A DNA stretch of 64,000 nt from Thunnus maccoyii (GCF_910596095.1 NC_056543.1:19917542-19981541), one strand, 5' to 3'; shown: positions 34,401 through 47,883, numbered from the stretch's first letter. Numbers and translations: made by a program. The notes: generated by a model not told the origin, from the sequence alone.

Positions 34401-37400
34401 GTATCTGCTGTTTTTCTGATGATTGTAATTAACATAATACAGCAAGATGAACATCTATCCTATTCACCTTTTTGAAAATGAATTTAAAGTGTGACAAGAA
34501 ACATTCACATGCATTTGCAGTTTCTACAGAGATTCATGGTATTTTTTTTTTCTGTTAGCCATGATTAGGTTTTCTAGTGGCATCTAAAGTGTTGATAAAA
34601 TTAATCTGTTTAATTTAGAAATCCCTTACATATGTGTAGAAAATGCATTACTGTTAATGCAGGGGGGTGATAAAGGTTATTAGATCTAGGCAGTGCAGTA
34701 AAAAAGTGAACAACAAGTTATATAACTGTCTATTTTGCAGATTGATTATGTAGTCTAGTTTTAAGACATATATAAAAATAACAAGTCAAACCTCTCTGAG
34801 TCCTGGTGTTTGAGTAGGATTGAGTGAGGGATCATTCGGAGGAGCTTGTAATGAATTTTCTGTCTCTGTTAAGTGGGTCACTTCAGATCTAGAGGCTGTA
34901 AAGAGTGAACAAACATTCTCCTTATTAAAAATCCATAAAGCGTCTTTGTTTGTTTCCACTTTGTGTTTCAGGACATGGACTTTGTGAAGTACATTATTAA
35001 TTGCTTCAAAATATATTATCCAAAGTTTTTATGTAAGTAACACGTTTTTATAAGCATAATAAATATTTAAGACATTAATAGTGATTTACATCCACTTACA
35101 AGTCAAATTTGGGAATTTCTAACATAATGTTGACAGACAAACTTTTCCCTTTTGTTTCATTTCAGCCAAAATGATCATCGTGGATATGCCTTGGATCATG
35201 AATGGTGAGACTGATGCTGTCTTCTCTTAGCAGCTCATGCAATCTTGTATATTTTTATTTCCATTAGTAACATCTTGATCATGATCTGATCCTGACATCT
35301 TAAGAATACAACATGTCTCTTCCTTTCAGCGGCATGGAAGATTGTGAAGTCATGGCTGGGTCCAGAGGCAATCAGCAAGCTCAGGTTTACAACCAGAAAC
35401 GAGGTCCAGACATTCATAGGCCCCGAGTACCTGCCACCTCACATGGGTGGAACGGTATGTTATTATGTAAAATTACAAATTTGCAACGTTGCCTCACATT
35501 AACTTATTTCTGTCAGACAGAAAAGACACAGTAGTTACTAGAAATGGTCAGCAATCCACTAATATTTATCATCTTTTCATCATATATTGTAATGATGTTG
35601 TGATGCAAAATTATTTTGTGTGAGCTTTAATCATATTAAAATTACTTAAAGAAAGGAAGTTTTATTTAAAGAAAGTAACGAATAACTTGATTTGTTTATA
35701 CCACACTAAAATGTTATTTGTATTAATTAAGGAAACTTCAGCTTTCAGGTTTGAGTTTGGTGAAAATAATGAATGTGAGAGATGCTCTCCATTCTCATAC
35801 AAGAAATGTTGATCAGGTTTGTCTGATCGCAGTGAAATGTAACTTCATCACTTCAGTGAAATAAACAAAACTAAAACATTAGTTGATTTAACAGAATCCC
35901 CCTTATAGAAGCCATATCACTATATTTATTCATCTGCGAGTCATGAGACTTTGTGTACTTCTTAAAGACAAACTGCCTTCCTTTAAATTGACCGTTTACA
36001 CACTTTAAAACCATACTTGAATTGATATGACTTATCTGGCTGAATTCCAGGACCCGTTCAAGTATAGCTACCCTCCTCTTCCCGATGACGACTTCCAAAC
36101 ACCCATCTGTGACAACGGACCTATCGTTAGCGAGGATGAGACGGAGAGCAAAGAGGGTGAATTGGAGAGCAAAGATACCCTTGAGTCCAGCTTCAACTCT
36201 GAGGTAGCAGTAAAGCCCAAAAAGGTACATTTTCTCTCGAGTTTATATCTAATTGTTGTAAAGCTTTTCAGAATGTACATGTGCCAAAAAATGCGTAATT
36301 ACTATACCTTTGTATACCACTTCATTTGGCTACATGTGTGCTGTGTAAGTCTCTACCTCACAGGTACAGACCACAAGTTTGTTAATCTCATTGTCTCTCT
36401 GAATATGGATGAATAAGTGAAAATGATAAAGAATAAAATTGGTAAATTAATGTGATTGAAATACTGCTGATGTTGAAACTAATAGTTAGTCGGACCAGTG
36501 TTGTTCTGATGTTATTAGCATTCCGTGTGTAACGCGAGCCAAAAGTGATCCAGTCACGATTAATTCTGATGTGACATTTCAGGTAGCGGTGTCCATCTCT
36601 TACAGATGTGACACTCTGCTCCTAGTCCAAATAGATGCCTTATGGTCAGAGATTCCTCATGTTTCTTCTTTCAGTCGCTTACTCAAAGTTGAGCCTGAGA
36701 TTACAGCATGTAATCAGACCGCTCTGTGGAGACAACTGTGAATTAAGTGGCAAGTAATGCCCTGATTTGGTAGACGTTAAGCTCTCGCTCATTGTCTCTG
36801 TGAAGGTGACTTCTAATGTCTTTGGCTGCAATTAAATCCTGCCAACAAAGCCCGTACATCACAGCCAGCGCACTGCTTCTCTCATCCTCTCAGCTCATCA
36901 TACAGTCCACAGAGGCAGTCAAGTCTGTTACTTAAGCTCTTCCCTGCTGTAGCTGGATTCCTATTCCCGCCAAACAGCAGCACGCAGCCCCAGTGAAGCA
37001 CCATCAGTGAGATGCCCCACAGGCTTTAGTTTGAATACTTCCACAGCTGCTGTCAACCTCCCTCTCACTCTGGTGTCACCAAATCGCACCCTGGTTGCAG
37101 TTTGGACTGCAGCTTATGTCACAGATTCCACCCACTCCCCACAGGACTGTCCAGCCTTCGCCTCATAATCTATTTAGCTTCTTTTCTAGCAAGCAGCATG
37201 CAAAGAAAGCCTGCATGGAAGGAGATGGAGGGTATTAAGAGGGTCATCTCAGGGGTTGTCTGGTTCCAGGAAATGCCTGTTTAAGACTTAGAGAAAGTTG
37301 TATATTTACATCATGTTGATACCTGTTGTTTTCAGCCTTGGCTATTTATTGTGTTTGCTTTGGTTTTATTTAGTGCTTCAGCTGTTATTAACAGATGTTT

Positions 37401-40400
37401 TGATGTTTTGCTGTCAGGAGGCAGCACACTTGGGGTTAATGTACATTTGATGTGAGGACTAGGACATAACTATCCTGTATTTTACATAGAGCCGCAACAC
37501 TTAGTTGAGCAACAGAAAATGAATCACCAACTATTTTGATTATCAAATTTCCTGGTTTCCTCAGTCCTCTATGATGGTAAACTGAATATTTTTGGGTTAT
37601 GAACTGTTGGCCAGGACAAATCAAGACATTTTAGGTTGCATCTTGGGTTTTGGGAAACCATGATCAACAATTTTCACCATTTTCTGACATTTTAGAAACC
37701 AAACGATTAATTGAGAAAATAATCGCCAGATTAACTGATACTTAAAATAAGGTGCAGCTCTAATTTTACAGTAGCTGTTAAGGGTTTTTGTAGCCCGCTG
37801 CCTATATCGCACACCGCCTTTAAATGTCTAGCCCAGCGGTGCTGCGTCACCCAAAGTTTATCCCATGAGCCTGCTAAGCCTAAACAAACAAACAGTACCC
37901 CCATTGTTAATGAATACCATATTGGTCATGCACAACAGATTTAGATTTACAAAGCAGAGATATGCAAATCAGTCAGTTGTTAGCCTCAATAATCTACAGC
38001 AGCAAGTGTGAAGTATGTTGCTTTTTCTTAACTGTAACAAATGAGCATGGAATCAGCTTGCACTCTTTCTGGCATATTTTTTTGGGTCAGAGTGGGTTGT
38101 ACTTGCCTTGCATAACCCTAGAGAAAAGGTGTGGAGATCACCATTAATGCATCTTTGACTCCCATTTCATCACCAGACGCTTAACCCTATAGCTGTACTA
38201 TAACGAGCACTAAAGCCCTCCGAGGTGTCAGACTGGATATCAAAGCGTTTCAGTCAACTCTGTGGGAAAAGAAGAAGATACTTTTTCAAGTTAGCCTCAG
38301 AAAACTACAGTTACACAACCACTTTGCAGTAACACCGCACACACAGTTAGAATGTCATAATAGAAGTTTATGAAATATGTTTGACACCAAACAATGATCT
38401 CAAGGACTTCAGAACAGTAGTTTAAAAGTTTATTCCAACTCCAGTTTGTGAGTCAGGAAACTCTATTTAAAATGTGCAATTATGATTGTGCTTCTGACTT
38501 TTAATACTGCAATTTGTTAAAGGTTAGATACCACTTATATTATCATATTATAAACGTATATGAGAAAATTTACAAGTCTGGAAATTTTACAAATCCCACC
38601 CTTTGGCCAAGAGCCTGTTATTCATTTGCAGCTTCAGTGTTATCTAGTATAAATCTAAAACAATTAAAAGATAAGACCACCTGCATATCCAACCCATGGT
38701 CTTAAGAGGAAATTACTGTTAATACAGTACAGTATCTGAAACAAACACAATATAATGAAAGGCAAGGTTGAGTACTTGCAGTCTCTTAGTTCGATGAGAG
38801 GAGAGCAGTGATTAGAGGAGAGAGTTTAAGAAGAAGTTGTAATTGTTATAACAGGTTAATTATCTGTGTCTACTGTCTCTTGATACATTTTCAAATCTCC
38901 AGCAGCCCTGCTTGCATACAGTGATGAGATAGACCTTATCTCTGGGTGTCGTAGCCTGTGCTGTGATTAAACCTGTGGCACTGCGTTAACACCAGCCTGC
39001 TGGCACTTCAAGCTCGTCTGAATGCATTCACAGTGCTTATGCTGAGCTCTCTTCAGAACCATCTTGTCTGAATAAATAAGGGGCTCCCCCACCACCACCA
39101 TCACCACCCGTCTCCACCTGAATTGTTCTGGGTCCCAGGCAGCACTGCGCTGATGACTTGATGGCTTCAGAAGCTAATTGCCTTTCTCTCTGTTTTGAAA
39201 CAAGGGCTGGAGGTGGTAAGGCAGTGTAGGATCACACCCACACAAGGAGCTCAGAGTCCGGAAGATTTCTTCAGGCTGGAAAGGCAGGTGTACTCACGTG
39301 ACTCGAATTATTGTGAGCACACCTCCCTCACAGCCGACCGATGTCGTCACTGGCCCTCGACATGCTCATCCTTAGTCCTGTCCTGGACCCTCACATTTCA
39401 ATTTGACCCTCTAAATTGTATTGCACTGTTAAGAACTACAACATTTCTGACTTTGTCATCAAGGGATGAAGGCTAAACGATTGGTAGCCTTCCTTTTGCA
39501 CAACATCATGTAAACACTCAACCAAGTGAGACACTCATTTCAAAGTATAATCTGCTCAACAGAAAGAACATTTCACATCATTTGTATCTTCTAACCCCAG
39601 ATTAAAGACTAACAAGTTAATTACTGTTATGTTACAGTAGACAAAGTTGCTAACCCTCAGCACTAAATCTTTAACTCTGCCTGTCTTTGAGGCAAATTGT
39701 TAACAAAAGCCCTCTGTGCCTTATCCGTCTAACACTATCTAGCACCAGGCCTGTGACTCTGGCGAGTGTTTAATCTAGTAGAGAATCTTGCTTTGTACCT
39801 TTCTTAATATGTGCTTTATAATCAATAGACACTCCACGTCATGAACATTTCACTAATCTTTCAGTTTAGGATGATGTTCTCTAATTTTAAATGTCTTTTA
39901 TCATGGTCTGTTTTATTGCTGTGTAAATTATTGTTTTAATTTGTTTCTGTTTACATGAATTCATTTCTCAAAAGAAATCAACATTTATTTTGTTCTTTGT
40001 AAATCGACTGAAATTTTGTATTACTTTTACAGATATGGCAAGATGCTGATGATATTCTCACTAAAACATTGTACTTTTAATTATAACATCTGTATAAAAC
40101 AACCCATAATTTCAAAGTTTAATTTTTTCTACTCACATCATTACCTAATTGTGTTAAGATTGCTCTTTAAAATGATGAATAAATGGAGATATTTCATCAG
40201 CAGCTGATCATCTCTTGACGTCTTCATTGTGGCACTTGCATGAGTCAGCCATTAAGTTAAAGATGACATTTCATTGCTTATCACAGCAAATGAAACACTC
40301 CCCAACCCTCCCCCTCCACCCCCCTGATTCACAAGTGTTCCCATCACATGCAGAGTCTGCTTACCTTTGCCCCTGTCCTCCCTCCACTCCTCCCACAATG

Positions 40401-43400
40401 TGTTCACTCTCCCATGTGTCTTACATAAAAATGTTTTGCCAGCAACATGTTGAAAAGCCCAGTGCATCAGTTTCCCCAACTCACCTACATCTGTAATGTC
40501 CAGCACTCATGCAAATATTTCACAATGTCTGTCAGCATGATCTAGTGGTTTGTCTGAGGACGTTTTGGGTCAAAGTTTGTGGGTGTTTTTGCTGAAGTGA
40601 AAGTTTCCATTTGTGAGTGATACAATGACTTCTGGCCTGGATGAACTACTTACGTTCAAGGTTCTTTGTTTTTTTTAAAGTCACAAGGTTGTGGGTTGTT
40701 TTGGTTCTGCATTATGAAATGGACACGCTGCTTGTTGTTCCTCTGGAGACCAATAGGGACAAGGGTCACGAGTCATCATGGGGGGTGTTCTCAGTAAAAG
40801 AAAAATTACATTTTCCAAGAAAGATTCTATTTGGATAACAACGCTTCACCATTATTTCACAAGAACCATTTATTAATCATTACAGATGACTGTCAGGACC
40901 TTCATTAAATGATAGCCTGCCTCGTATGAAGGGCAAAGGTCAAACATTGCATTTTTAAAGAAGGAAGCAGATAAGGGTCACATGATTACGTTATCACTAT
41001 TCTGAGTCTCTTTTCTAATTAAGTGGGCTTTGTTGTTTCAGGTGAATTTCCTGGAAGACAGTTTGAGGGCAGAGGACAATGATAAAGGAGACACATGCAC
41101 CAGAACCAAAGGAGCCAGGAAGCCACTGACCACCTTCAAAGGCCCTCTGCTGGATGTTAGGTACATATCCACTCACCCTTCTCCATCTTGTCATCGGGCT
41201 ACATGCCTTTACTCCAGTGAGAAAGGAAAAAATGACACTGAAACTCATAAGTTCCCAAAAAGTGTATTGATGCCACATTTCATACAGAATATATTGACTA
41301 CAGACCTTTCTTTAGGACAGTATGTGTATTTTTAAGTGCATTGCACAAGTACGAGATTAAATTGGCAACTTCCGTATTGATGCTGTAAATAACAATAAAT
41401 AAGGTAAAAATAGAACAACAAATAAGATAAAATAGCAATAAAGTGGCAATAAAGTGATGAACAGTGACCATCAGCAGTAAGTAGTACAACAACAGAATCC
41501 ACACAGTACGGAAAAGTAGCAGTTAAGTAACAAACACAGTAATGCTTAGCAACATGGTAAGTTGTTTGGGGATAAGGGGTGTTGTTTTGTATAATGCAAT
41601 CTCCTAATTGTAGGCGGAGCTGTCCTTTTTTGTCATTGCCTGATGAAGACCTTGTAGCTCAAAGCGTTGCATCAGTAAATGTTCTGGGAGCTTTCATATT
41701 TCAGTGTACACACAACCTTTCCTTTTCCTTTATAAGCCGTTTGTAGCCATGCAGGCGGCGCAGCTCAAAGGATTCCAATATTGATCAATCCATCACTATT
41801 AGATGGTTTGCAATGAAATTTTGTACACACATTTATGATACCCAGAGGATGAATTGTAATAGCTTTTGTGATCCTCAGACTTTACCTCTAGCACTGCCAG
41901 CAGGTTGACATTTTTGGCTTTTAGTGAAATATCTCAATAACTGTTGGCAGGATTGCCATGAAATATGGTACATATGTTCATGGTGGCTGGAAGATAAATC
42001 CCACAGACTATTGTGATTCTCTGATATATTTTAGCACCATGAGCAGGTCAAAATTGTCACTTATCCAGTGTCTCAACATCTACAAAATGGATTGGCACAA
42101 ACTTTTCTTTTTCAAACTTTTTTTTTGTCATTTAATTGTCCATTTAAAGACATTTATGTCCCCCTCAGGATGAATTGTAATCACTTTAGTGATTGCTTAA
42201 AGACCCCCTACAAACAGATTTTTAAGATATATTTTTTCCATAAAAAAGTTCAATTTGCTGGTTAGTAGTTCTACTAATGACACACTCCTCCTCTCTCATT
42301 GAGAAATCCAGAATCTATCAATGTGCAATATTGTTCATTTCAAAAGTTTTACTGCTAGACACAAGATGTTTCCTAATTCAGAGAAACTTTCCCCTTCAGC
42401 AGATGAATGTGGAAACAGTCTTCAAGTGTTAACCTCTGCACATACATTCTGCTCAGTGAAGGTCAAACATCACAGTGAAGCAACAATGAGCAAAACGCAT
42501 TTATCAGCCTTACTTTGTATTTAGTGCTAATTAACATATTTAAACATGCTAACACACTAAACTAACATGGTGAAAATGCTAAACATTATACCTGTTTAAC
42601 ATCAGCATATTAGCATGTTGACGTTAGCATTTAGCTCAAAGCACTGTGCCTCAGTACAGCCTCACTGAGCCGCTAACATTGCTGCACCTGCGCCCAGGTG
42701 GGGTTGGATGTGCACACACTACACACCTTTTTTGCACTGCAGTTAGAACATATTGCTGTTTGGGAGACAGGAGGGCTTAAAGCCTGGGACGTCACCTGCT
42801 AATCAAAGGATGGCTGGTTTAATGCCCTCATCTGTCTTCTGCTCCCAAAATTTCTGCCTTGTCCCTTCGAGCAAGGCACCTCAGAGTGTGTTTCTGGTGC
42901 TGCACTGTGGCTGACTTTACACTCTTCCTCTTCTGAATAAATGTATGCGTATTGACGAGCTATTGGCAATAACACGCGTTTTAATTGCCTTGTACATATT
43001 GACAAAAATGTTCTCTCTACATATGGGCTCAAAGACATTATTGATGTGTTTGTACCTTTTATAACTCTGGTCACACGTGAGCAGGGATTAAGGATGCTGC
43101 CAATCAATTGTTCATGGAATAGAAATGAGTTGGTGTTGTTAATTATTAACAGTTTTACAGTAATCACGAGAGACACCGTGGCCATAGATCGATTCATCTT
43201 TAAGAAAGAAGCACTCATTGCACATGTTGTCAAGCGCATCAAATGTTTCAAAGAAGCATTTGCTGAATTTCAAAAGGTGTCGACTTCAAAACAGGTGCAG
43301 CGCAAAGGACTACTGCAACCTCACAATTATTTGGTTAGGTTTGGAATAAATTTCTAGCAGTGCATGCCCATACTGTATGATATTACTCCTCATTTTCATG

Positions 43401-46400
43401 AATAATGTCCGTTGAGGTCTGTTTTTTCCAGCTTTGATGTGAGGATTTTGACAGCTCAGGGCTATGAATTGTAGTGATAAACAGATTTAAATGAGCCTTA
43501 AATGCAATTATGTTTCTGAGCTGTGGTAGCCTTAATTCGAGACTGGGGGCTTTAGAAGAGAGTAGGGGGCTTTGATCTTGTGTTTGCCAAAGGTTTCTAG
43601 AGCCCGGAGACTCGCTCTGAACTCAAGTGAGCGCCAGACTCCACAGCTGTTTTTACTGGGGAAGAGAACACACAAGGACATGAAAAAGAAAAAAATATAT
43701 ACTTTATTTGTTCTTAGCAGTTCTAGTCCATGAAACACAGCCAAGCTGCATCAGTGAGAAGCTTTATACATACTAGGCAGATATTATAATCCATTTGCTA
43801 CATTCGTCTCGGCAAAGTTAAAGTCCCCGGTGCAATAAGTGCTTACTTTTCACTGAGGCTGAATTCATCAAATCACAAGCTGTTTTATGTGTCTAAGTTA
43901 CACTGAAAACTGGGAGCACACCAACAAGAGGCATCAACGAATGAAGCAAAATGACTCATTCCGAATCTTAGGACACAGATTCCACAGCTTTGATGTGCGA
44001 TCAGAGCTCTTTCCTGTATAAACCCCCGATAACAATACAATGTTGCTCCTCATGTTTCCTGTAAAAGGCTGCTCAGAGATGTAGCTGCCCATGCCAACAG
44101 AAGGCTTGAGAGTGAGCCATGTGAGTCAAGAATAAGCAACATATCAAAGGCTATGAGAAAAGAAATGTTGTCAAAAGCTGTGGAAGAATTTTGAAATCTT
44201 GAAGGAATCTCTTTAAAGATTATGCAAACGGGACGTTAATCCTGCTTGTGCCAAGGTCGGATTATCACCCGCCCCTAAACCTTCAGAGGCCCATTTTCAT
44301 TGTGGGTCATCTGGCTTGTGATACTATGATTAATTTCAAATACTGTATGTGTGGTAATATACTGAAACAGCTGGAATGATAAGGGATGGATGGTCCCTGC
44401 ACTATTATCTGTCTTTACTATCTGTCTTTTAGAGGGTCCCTATGTCTAAACTGCCACTTTTCATTCTCCTAAATAAATTTGTCTTAAAACAAATGACCAC
44501 AAACAGGTGGTCTGTAGAGGTTGGGGCCCCCTAGAGGGTTAATCCAGCAATGGCTAGCACTTTTATTGATGATTTTGATTTTATATTAATATAAACACAC
44601 TTGACAGAAATCTAGTGCTTGAAAGTAATTCTGTGGGGGGGGGGGGTTTTGTCTGCAAAATATTGCTAATATCAATATTATTCTTGAGGTAAGCAGTAGT
44701 TCTTGAATAATCATAAAAGATAAACATGAAGGCACATGAAGCGTAGCAGCCCAATCTGTATCGATAAGAGACATAAGAGAGAAACAAAAAAAGGCATGCT
44801 GTGAAGCAAATGGGAAGTCCTGTCTGTATCTAGTCAGTGGTATCTGTAGTGGAGTGACCAATTTGTGATGGGTTTTTTTTTTGTTTTTTTTTCTCCTTTC
44901 TCCCACTAGCCCTGCAGAGGAGCTCAGTTTTGGTTCTGGAGAGATGGAGAAGAAAAGTCTCATTATCCTCAGCAATGTGACCAAAAATCAAGTGGCCTTT
45001 AAGGTGAGTGTGAAGGCTCTCGTGTGCGTGCGTGTGCGTGTGTGTATGTGCTGTTTTTACGTTGCTACAGTGAATTAATGCTAAAATGTTTAGATCCAAT
45101 TGATTCATCTGCTGGTTGATCAACAGAAAACTAACAATTTTGACAATTAGTCGATGAAGTCGAGTTCCAAAAATGTGAGGATTTGCTGCTTTTCTCTTTA
45201 AATCGTTTCGAAGTGCGTATGTTTTGGTTTGAGGCAAAAAAGGTGTTCTTGTTTCTCCACAGGTACGAACCACAGCACCTGAGAAGTACAGAGTGAAGCC
45301 CAGTAGCAGCTGCTGTGAAGCGGGAGCCTCTGTGGATATAGTGGTGTCCTTACATGGAGGTACGGCACTTAAGCTCTGCACTCCGCTCACAGCAGATGTT
45401 TTCAAATGCTGAACTTCAGAATAATCAAACGGTCCAGTCTATTACCTTCCCAAAGTGCCCGACAGCCACTTTTCTTTGCTGGACATGCATATTTCAAGAG
45501 TGATAAAAGAATCATCTTCCCAAAACAGACCGTCAAGACATCTGGCAGTGCTGCTTGAGTGAAAACATTTTGTGGCCTTCAAGCACTGAAATGTCAGCTG
45601 TAGGTTATGATGTGCGCATAGCTCAGAAGAATCAGCGCTACCTATTTCAGGGTTGCTTTTTTCTAGCTTTTATGTTGTGTTTTTTTCTAATACTGTGTTT
45701 GCCTAGCGAGTTTCTTTTAAACATAGCCCCACTGGTTCTGTTTCTGACCAAAGTCTACCTTCAAGGCTGCTTTGGTTTTGTTTTTGAAATAGCAATTTTT
45801 TCGTATTTTCTGAAAAAGTCAAACCCCTCTTTTTCATGTTTTTTTAATGTAATGGGGTTCAAAGAAATTCAAAGCGATACTTTCTTACAAAAGTGTGGAT
45901 ATCTTTTGAGGATTTAAGATGTATAAACAGCATTTTTGTCCTCGTAGCATTACTTGAGGTGAGATTTTTGGTTTAGTGTTGCTCTTGATGGTTTTGTGCA
46001 GGTTCTCAGGCCTCTCCACAGGACAGATTTTTGGTCATGGCTGCTGAGATGGACAATGTTGGATCACAAGAACTTGCACAGTTCTGGAAAGAAGTACCGA
46101 AAACCAAGATCATGGAACACAGGTACGCATCTGTGCTCCTCATTTATCCATGTCAGTAAAACACACGACAGACTTAATACAACAGTCTCTTGATCCTGTT
46201 GATCGCCTGTTGCCACACAGTTCTCATTACAGTTGAGACAGTGACTTTGTAGGCTGCATATTATCCTGCTGGCCTCCGCTCATTAGATTGTGTCTTCCCC
46301 ACAGATTGCGCTGTCATGTGTTGGAGAGCGTTAAGTCAACAGTGAATTCTCTCAGGGACAGCCCTGTGGAGACAGGAAGCAGCGGGCAGCAAGAATTAAA

Positions 46401-47762
46401 CACAGCGGTAAGGTCTGGTGGGAGAGAAGCCTGAGATACTTTTGACTACATTATAGTTCTTCATCAGTTCATCAGTTGTATTAAAACGCATTACGCTCAA
46501 CATTTACTATATGAATGTGACAGGTGTTGTTAGTTGCTTGTGTGATCTGTAAAATTTGAAATGCACCAAAACAATTGGCCCTGTTTTGTATTCTTCTTTG
46601 CATATTCCAAAGATATGCACCCAGGCAGCAGATGATAACTTAATTTTCAAATTAGTAAGTATAAAGTGTATGTTGAATGTAGGTTTACTAGATAGTATTT
46701 CTAACTTCTAAGTCTTGTATAGCACTTAGTCAATCAACCACCTAGGCCGTTACATTTTTAAAGGAATAGTTTGACATTTTGGGAAATACTTACTTGCCTT
46801 CTTGCAGAGTTAAAAGAGAAGATTGATACCACTCATGCCTGTGTGTTAGGTGTGCAGCTGGAGCCAGTAGGCGTTTAGCCTAGCTTTCATAAAGACTGAA
46901 AGCAAAGTGAAACAGCTCTCCGTTCTCTGTCCAGAGTTCAAATCTACATCCATCTATCCCATAACTCATTTGCTTTATACTTACACATAAAGAAATGTAG
47001 GAACAATTTATGCTTTTAGAGGTGCTGTAACAATTTCTTGACTAACAATGGTTTATCCGCCCGCTCAACACTTTTGTTTAGCATCTCTACTGGTTGCCTG
47101 GTAACCTCACAGTGAGAATAAGACTCTGGGAAGTCACTGCACTCAACTGTTATTTACAAGGAAATTTACAATATGAGCTGTTGGTGAGCACATTTTGGAG
47201 TAAATTTGGAGCTTTTAGTCTTTATGCTAAGCTAAGCCAATGGTCTCTCTGATCCAGCTTCATGCTTAAAGCTCAGACATTAGAGTGGTATTAATTTTCT
47301 CATTTGAAGGCATCAGTGTGCTCCAACTGAAGTGCTTGACGGATGGTCAAACAGCTTCTGAAACCCCCTCCACCCACACCTGTCCGACATTGGAAAAAAG
47401 GAGGCTGCAAACTTTCTGAACCTCTTTATGCAGGTGGCCAGATGAGTGTGTGTCCCAAAATGCAAAACTGTTCCAAATTCACTCTTGTGACCTGTAATAG
47501 CCTGTAATAGCCTGTAATAGCCTGTAATAGCCTGTAATAGCCTGACTTGTTTAGGGCTTTGGATTGATAAGAAAAGAATCAGTCAGTGAACCAGTTTTTA
47601 TCCCACCAGCTCATGCGGGTGATGGCCTGCAACTCGCGCCTGGAGCAGAAGCTGAATACGTGTCTGTGGGTGCAGAAGGTTCTCATTGTGTTGGTGCTGG
47701 TGCTGGTGGTGCTGAACCTGCTTTGTCTGTACCTGCTGGGTACGGCCCAGCGGCCATCTTGA
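31464..47762 (+). CDS. mospd2: Motile sperm domain-containing protein 2 (spliced, complete)
   Basis: ER-anchored tether whose MSP domain binds FFAT motifs on other organelles' proteins; its CRAL-TRIO domain binds lipid or lipid droplets. Exons: 31464-31496, 31598-31652, 32064-32219, 33318-33404, 33582-33736, 34972-35032, 35166-35204, 35330-35454, 36051-36224, 41042-41160, 44910-45003, 45263-45359, 46002-46122, 46305-46407, 47610-47762. Sum 1572 nt, 523 aa (human 518), all phases consistent. CRAL-TRIO is about residues 82-240 (VYLHGYDKEGNKLFW, FWLERYAKK, DMDFVKYIINCFKIYYPKF). An acidic linker is coded by exon 9. MSP is about 325-445 with NVTKNQVAFKVRTTAPEKYRVKP, the FFAT-binding face. A single C-terminal membrane anchor lies at about 497-516 (VLIVLVLVLVVLNLLCLYLL). 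The start context is ATTATGG. Confidence 0.95.
36225..41041 (+). other. mospd2: mospd2 intron 9 (4.8 kb)
   Basis: The longest intron of the gene. It holds one recognisable repeat fragment (37490-37765) and otherwise unassigned sequence; I found no exon with matching phase or homology inside it. Confidence 0.6.
37490..37765 (-). repeat. Interspersed repeat fragment (ATTAATCG-type family)
   Basis: Phrases such as CAACTATTTTGATTATCAAA, ACATTTTAGGTTGCATCTTG, CCATTTTCTGACATTTTAG and GATTAATTGAGAAAATAATCG, ending in GTGCAGCTCTAA, are those of a common percomorph repeat. It is non-coding, lies in mospd2 intron 9 and has approximate limits. Confidence 0.6.
41740..42690 (+). repeat. Family A repeat, copy 2, split by a family B insertion
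   Basis: The same phrases as at 18126-18620: CCCAGAGGATGAATTGTAAT, CTCTAGCACTGCCAGCAGGT, AGTGAAATATCTCAATAACT, then after the insertion TTTGTATTTAGTGCTAATTA, GTTAGCATTTAGCTCAAAGC and ACAGCCTCACTGAGCC. It shows inner tandem organisation: the 'ATTGCCATGAAAT..CAGAGGATGAAT..TAGC' module is repeated about three times. It lies in mospd2 intron 10. Confidence 0.72.
42199..42511 (+). repeat. MITE-like repeat, family B, copy 2 (nested)
   Basis: Starts at AAAGACCCCCTAC like copy 1 and shares CATTTCAAAAGTTTTACT, TTCAGCAGATGAATGTGG, CTCTGCACATACATTCTGC, CAGTGAAGGTCAAACATC and AACAATGAGCAAAACGCATT. Family A sequence resumes right after it, so B inserted into A. Confidence 0.65.
44635..44646. repeat. G12 homopolymer
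   Basis: Twelve consecutive G in mospd2 intron 10, about 260 nt before exon 11. Simple sequence, likely length-variable. Confidence 0.85.
45080..45230 (+). repeat. Short interspersed repeat fragment in mospd2 intron 11
   Basis: Phrases CAACAGAAAACTAACAATTT, CAATTAGTCGATGAAGTCG and AATGTGAGGATTTGCTGCTT are typical of a common percomorph repeat related to the one at 37490-37765. It sits between exons 11 and 12 and ends about 30 nt before the exon 12 acceptor. Confidence 0.5.
46760..47311 (+). repeat. Fold-back repeat, family E, in mospd2 intron 14
   Basis: The left part (AAAGGAATAGTTTGACATTT, GAGAAGATTGATACCACTCA, GCCTAGCTTTCATAAAGACT) and the right part (AGTCTTTATGCTAAGCTAAG, GAGTGGTATTAATTTTCTCA) are imperfect reverse complements, so the unit can fold on itself. 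I know it as an abundant percomorph MITE-like repeat. It has no coding capacity. Confidence 0.7.
47491..47544. repeat. 10-bp minisatellite (CCTGTAATAG)5
   Basis: Five perfect copies of CCTGTAATAG at 47491-47540, then CCTG. It ends 65 nt before the last exon of mospd2. Confidence 0.95.
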
Positions 47763-47883
47763 CCGCCGCACCCTCCGCCTGCATCTGTCCACCACAGACA
47801 CACAGACGGTTCCAGCGGGGCCACAGTTGACCGCCTGACGGACGGTCGTCCTCAGCTCGCAGATGAAACCAGAGCAGACCTTC

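Noticed and set aside
42005-42030. RE1/REST-like word TTTTAGCACCATGAGCAGGT
   Set aside because: It lies inside the family A repeat, lacks the GGACAG half, and is a usual part of that repeat.
44830-45405. 191-codon minus-strand open frame across mospd2 exons 11-12
   Set aside because: It is antisense to real exons and crosses their splice sites; no known protein.
47488-47548. Direct repeats as a CRISPR array
   Set aside because: Ten-base units without spacers, in an intron of a vertebrate gene; a minisatellite.
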